NCBI GenBank assembly: GCA_023424965.1
Contig: JAFADI010000106.1
Span: forward strand, 1-25,149
DNA length: 25,149 nucleotides
Origin: Bacillota bacterium
Lineage (GTDB): Bacteria; Bacillota; Clostridia; Acetivibrionales; JAFADI01
Reading direction: 5' to 3'
Numbering within the stretch: position 1 is the stretch's first letter; each line of letters opens with the position of its first letter. Under the pieces are notes generated by a model. The model had not been told where the DNA came from. It made no database searches and saw only the letters and a program-made list of their open reading frames with translations. Shown here piece by piece: positions 23,187 through 25,149 of the stretch. A program made the position numbers and the translations under genes.

Positions 23187-24080
23187 TTATCTGCTTAATG
23201 CAGTGTCAATGATCCTGTCAATTTTTACTTTTTCCCCGGGCGTCAGGGTCTCTATGGGCATGCTCACCCTGTCAGCCATCAGTCCCTGCTTTGCGCAGAT
23301 GTACTTAAGCACGCTGATCCATGATTTTCCGACTCCGAAGGATGTTCTCAATTCCCATATTTTTTTCTGGATACCGTAAACGCGTTTCGTATCCCCGGCT
23401 TGAGTGGCCTCAAACAATTCGACATAGATCTCCGGAAACACGTTGCCCAGGGAAGGTACGCAGCCGTCCGCTCCGAAAAGCATGCCGGCCCCGCAGAGGT
23501 CTTCATGTCCATTCAAAAGAGTAAAATTATATTTTTCTTTAAGGAACAAACCTTCCTGAAATAAATTCCAACTGGAGGTGCTGTCTTTAAAAGCGGCAAT
23601 TCCATCAATGGCAGCCAATTTGACCATGGTTTCCGGCAAAATGTCCGCATGGGCCATGGGAGGGATGTTATACACAATAATGGCTGCTTTTACGCTTTTA
23701 CAAATTTTTTCATAGTGCCGCACGATCTCGTCTTGGCAGGTACACCCTATGTAGAAGGCCGGAGTTACCACAAAATACTCTACTCCCGTCTGCTCAAGTT
23801 CCTTTATGCCCTCGATCACTCTCGCCGTGGAAGCTTCAATAACTCCTGCCATTACGGGGACGCGTCCATCTGCGATCCGGGCCGCATTTTTTACCACATC
23901 CAACCGCATTGCCCGGGAAACACAGCTGCCCTCTCCGCAGGAACCCATGGTAAAAATCCCATGCACGCCCTTCTCAATGCAATTATTTATTATTTTTTCA
24001 TAGGCCTCCACGTCCAGATCCCCATTTTCCTTCATTGGGGTAACCAGTGGAGGGATAACGCCAAATATCTGTTTATTCAT
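23187..24080 (-). CDS. DapA-family (dihydrodipicolinate synthase/N-acetylneuraminate lyase-like) class I aldolase
   Basis: A 297-aa TIM-barrel aldolase of normal length. The Schiff-base Lys165 is in AAFKDSTSS, the catalytic Tyr137 in VYNIPP, and the substrate-carboxylate loop is GSCGEG (46-51) where most members have GSTGE. Context makes lysine biosynthesis unlikely. The gene sits between a CUT1 sugar permease and an HpcH-family aldolase, so a role as a 2-keto-3-deoxy-sugar-acid aldolase or dehydratase fits better. The precise substrate is unknown. Confidence 0.88.
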   Translation of the reverse strand: MNKQIFGVIPPLVTPMKENGDLDVEAYEKIINNCIEKGVHGIFTMGSCGEGSCVSRAMRLDVVKNAARIADGRVPVMAGVIEASTARVIEGIKELEQTGVEYFVVTPAFYIGCTCQDEIVRHYEKICKSVKAAIIVYNIPPMAHADILPETMVKLAAIDGIAAFKDSTSSWNLFQEGLFLKEKYNFTLLNGHEDLCGAGMLFGADGCVPSLGNVFPEIYVELFEATQAGDTKRVYGIQKKIWELRTSFGVGKSWISVLKYICAKQGLMADRVSMPIETLTPGEKVKIDRIIDTALSR

Positions 24081-24107
24081 GATTGTTCATTTCCTTTCGT
24101 ATTATGT

Positions 24108-24944
24108 TCAGCCTTTTACCGACCCCACCGTAAGGCCGCTTTCAACATATTTATTTGCCAGTATATACAGCAATGCAATGGGGACAGACGAGAATACGGC
24201 GCCGGCGGACAGTTTTCCCCATGCAAAGATGTCGTCCGTTATAAGGTCCGTCAGTCCCACGGATATGGTTTTATTGCCTACACTGGTGATATTGACCATG
24301 GCATATAAGTATTCACTCCAGCAAAGCGTAAACGAGATGATCAATGTTGACACGATTCCTGGAATGGCCACGGGAAAAATGATATTAAACAGCGTCCTAT
24401 ATATGCTGCAGCCGTCGATAAAAGCCGCTTCCTCAAGCTCGTAGGGGATGGACTGGAAGTATGCGATGAGCATCCAGGTTGCATAGGGGATGACAAAGGT
24501 TGGATAAATTAATATAAGTCCTGCCAGTGAATCGTTGAGTGAAAGCCTGGTGACCAGCATGTACAAGGGTATATACATAATGGTCCTGGGCATGAGGTAG
24601 GCATAAAAGATTGCTTTTGAAGCAAAGATTCTGCCCTTGTATTTGGTCCTGGCAATTGCGTATGCGGCCAGCATGCTCACAAAAACCGAAGCAACGGTTA
24701 CAACGGTGGAAACAAAGATGCTGTTTTTCAAGAATGCCAGAAATTGTGTTTTGGTGAAAAGATCGATATACGAAGTAAGAGCAAAGCTGGAGGGCCAGAA
24801 GGTAGGTATAATGCTGTATATCTCACCGTCATTTTTAAATGACGTGTTTATCATCCAGTAGATAGGAAACAGCGATATAATGATTAATGCAAGCAAAGTA
24901 AAATATACAGTTACTTTATTCAGCGAACGGTACACGATATTCAT
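24108..24944 (-). CDS. Carbohydrate ABC transporter permease (MalG/CUT1 type)
   Basis: A 278-aa membrane protein with about six hydrophobic segments and the EAA loop EEAAFIDGCSIYRTLFNIIFP. GAGGAG lies 7 bases before the ATG, and only 4 bases separate it from the stop of the partner permease. The DapA-family gene follows after 27 bases, so transport and catabolism are on one transcript. Confidence 0.93.
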   Translation of the reverse strand: MNIVYRSLNKVTVYFTLLALIIISLFPIYWMINTSFKNDGEIYSIIPTFWPSSFALTSYIDLFTKTQFLAFLKNSIFVSTVVTVASVFVSMLAAYAIARTKYKGRIFASKAIFYAYLMPRTIMYIPLYMLVTRLSLNDSLAGLILIYPTFVIPYATWMLIAYFQSIPYELEEAAFIDGCSIYRTLFNIIFPVAIPGIVSTLIISFTLCWSEYLYAMVNITSVGNKTISVGLTDLITDDIFAWGKLSAGAVFSSVPIALLYILANKYVESGLTVGSVKG

Positions 24945-24948
24945 ATTT

Positions 24949-25149
24949 TTACTCCTCTGCTTCCTTTGGTAGGGTGTATTTTGTTACGATGTTCACCAGG
25001 AGAATCATTAACGGCAGGAATAAAAACGATACGGCAGTGGCTCTGGCTATATCCATGTTGAGGAAGCCTACGCGGTAGCTGTAGGTAGAGATGATTTCCG
25101 TTACAAAGGCGGGACCTCCTCTTGTAAGCAGCCATACGATCTCAAAATC
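24949..25149 (-). CDS. Carbohydrate ABC transporter permease (MalF/CUT1 type), C-terminal part, runs off the right edge
   Basis: The last 66 residues of a CUT1 permease: FEIVWLLTRGGPAFVTE, the conserved GGP segment, then STYSYRVGF and a final hydrophobic helix (AVSFLFLPLMILLVNIV). The stop TAA lies 4 bases before the start of the partner permease. A 64-codon frame that overlaps it in another register is spurious. The upstream part, and presumably the binding-protein gene, lie outside the window. Confidence 0.9.
   Translation of the reverse strand, partial: DFEIVWLLTRGGPAFVTEIISTYSYRVGFLNMDIARATAVSFLFLPLMILLVNIVTKYTLPKEAEE

Noticed and set aside
24941..25135. 64-codon minus-strand frame at the right edge
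   Set aside because: Its translation has no membrane-protein character. The overlapping frame 24949-25149 encodes a clear permease C-terminus.

Overview
The window looks like chromosomal DNA of a plant-biomass-using, Gram-positive, low- to mid-GC bacterium of the class Clostridia. The clues are strong GGAGG-type ribosome binding sites before nearly every gene, lipobox-bearing ABC substrate-binding proteins, YesM/YesN-type two-component regulators, CUT1 sugar transporters without their own ATPase, and two secreted proteins with copper-amine-oxidase-like 'stalk' domains. No rRNA, tRNA, CRISPR array, insertion sequence or phage gene is visible. The genus cannot be fixed from the sequence.

Layout. 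(1) 1-5.9 kb, all minus strand: a ribose-type (CUT2) sugar or polyol ABC operon (ATPase, permease, binding lipoprotein, short-chain dehydrogenase) with a good sigma-A promoter at 5881-5909. Downstream of it lies a deoR-type regulator that is translationally coupled to a second sugar ABC ATPase running off the left edge. A 16-bp element, identical at 15 of 16 positions, sits just downstream of both -10 boxes and is a candidate operator for the DeoR protein. (2) 6-9.5 kb, minus strand: four single genes, namely a FemAB/BioF2-like acyltransferase, a 62-aa Cys4 protein, a stalk-domain exported protein and a charged protein of unknown function. (3) 9.7-12.8 kb, the only plus-strand block: an intracellular GH3 beta-glycosidase (beta-xylosidase-like) followed by an AraC regulator. 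A terminator-like hairpin in the short gap also buries the regulator's Shine-Dalgarno sequence. (4) 12.8-19.8 kb, minus strand: response regulator, sensor kinase, sugar-binding lipoprotein and two permeases, preceded by a leader of about 225 nt with several hairpins. (5) 19.8-22.3 kb: a small XRE regulator/membrane protein pair whose promoter lies in a perfect 60-bp palindrome, and an orphan branched-chain-amino-acid-type binding protein fused to a stalk domain. (6) 22.3 kb to the right edge, minus strand: the end of a CUT1 transporter operon with DapA-family and HpcH-family aldolases, suggesting uptake and cleavage of a sugar acid.

Together the genes describe a carbohydrate-scavenging region. 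Three transport systems, each linked to a regulator or a catabolic enzyme, import sugars, polyols, oligosaccharides or sugar acids, and the GH3 enzyme would hydrolyse imported oligosaccharides in the cytoplasm. Substrates are inferred from family and context only. The most unusual signals are non-coding: the 60-bp palindrome, the terminator/SD hairpin, the structured leader and the shared operator. The main protein-level oddity is the stalk/LIV-binding fusion.
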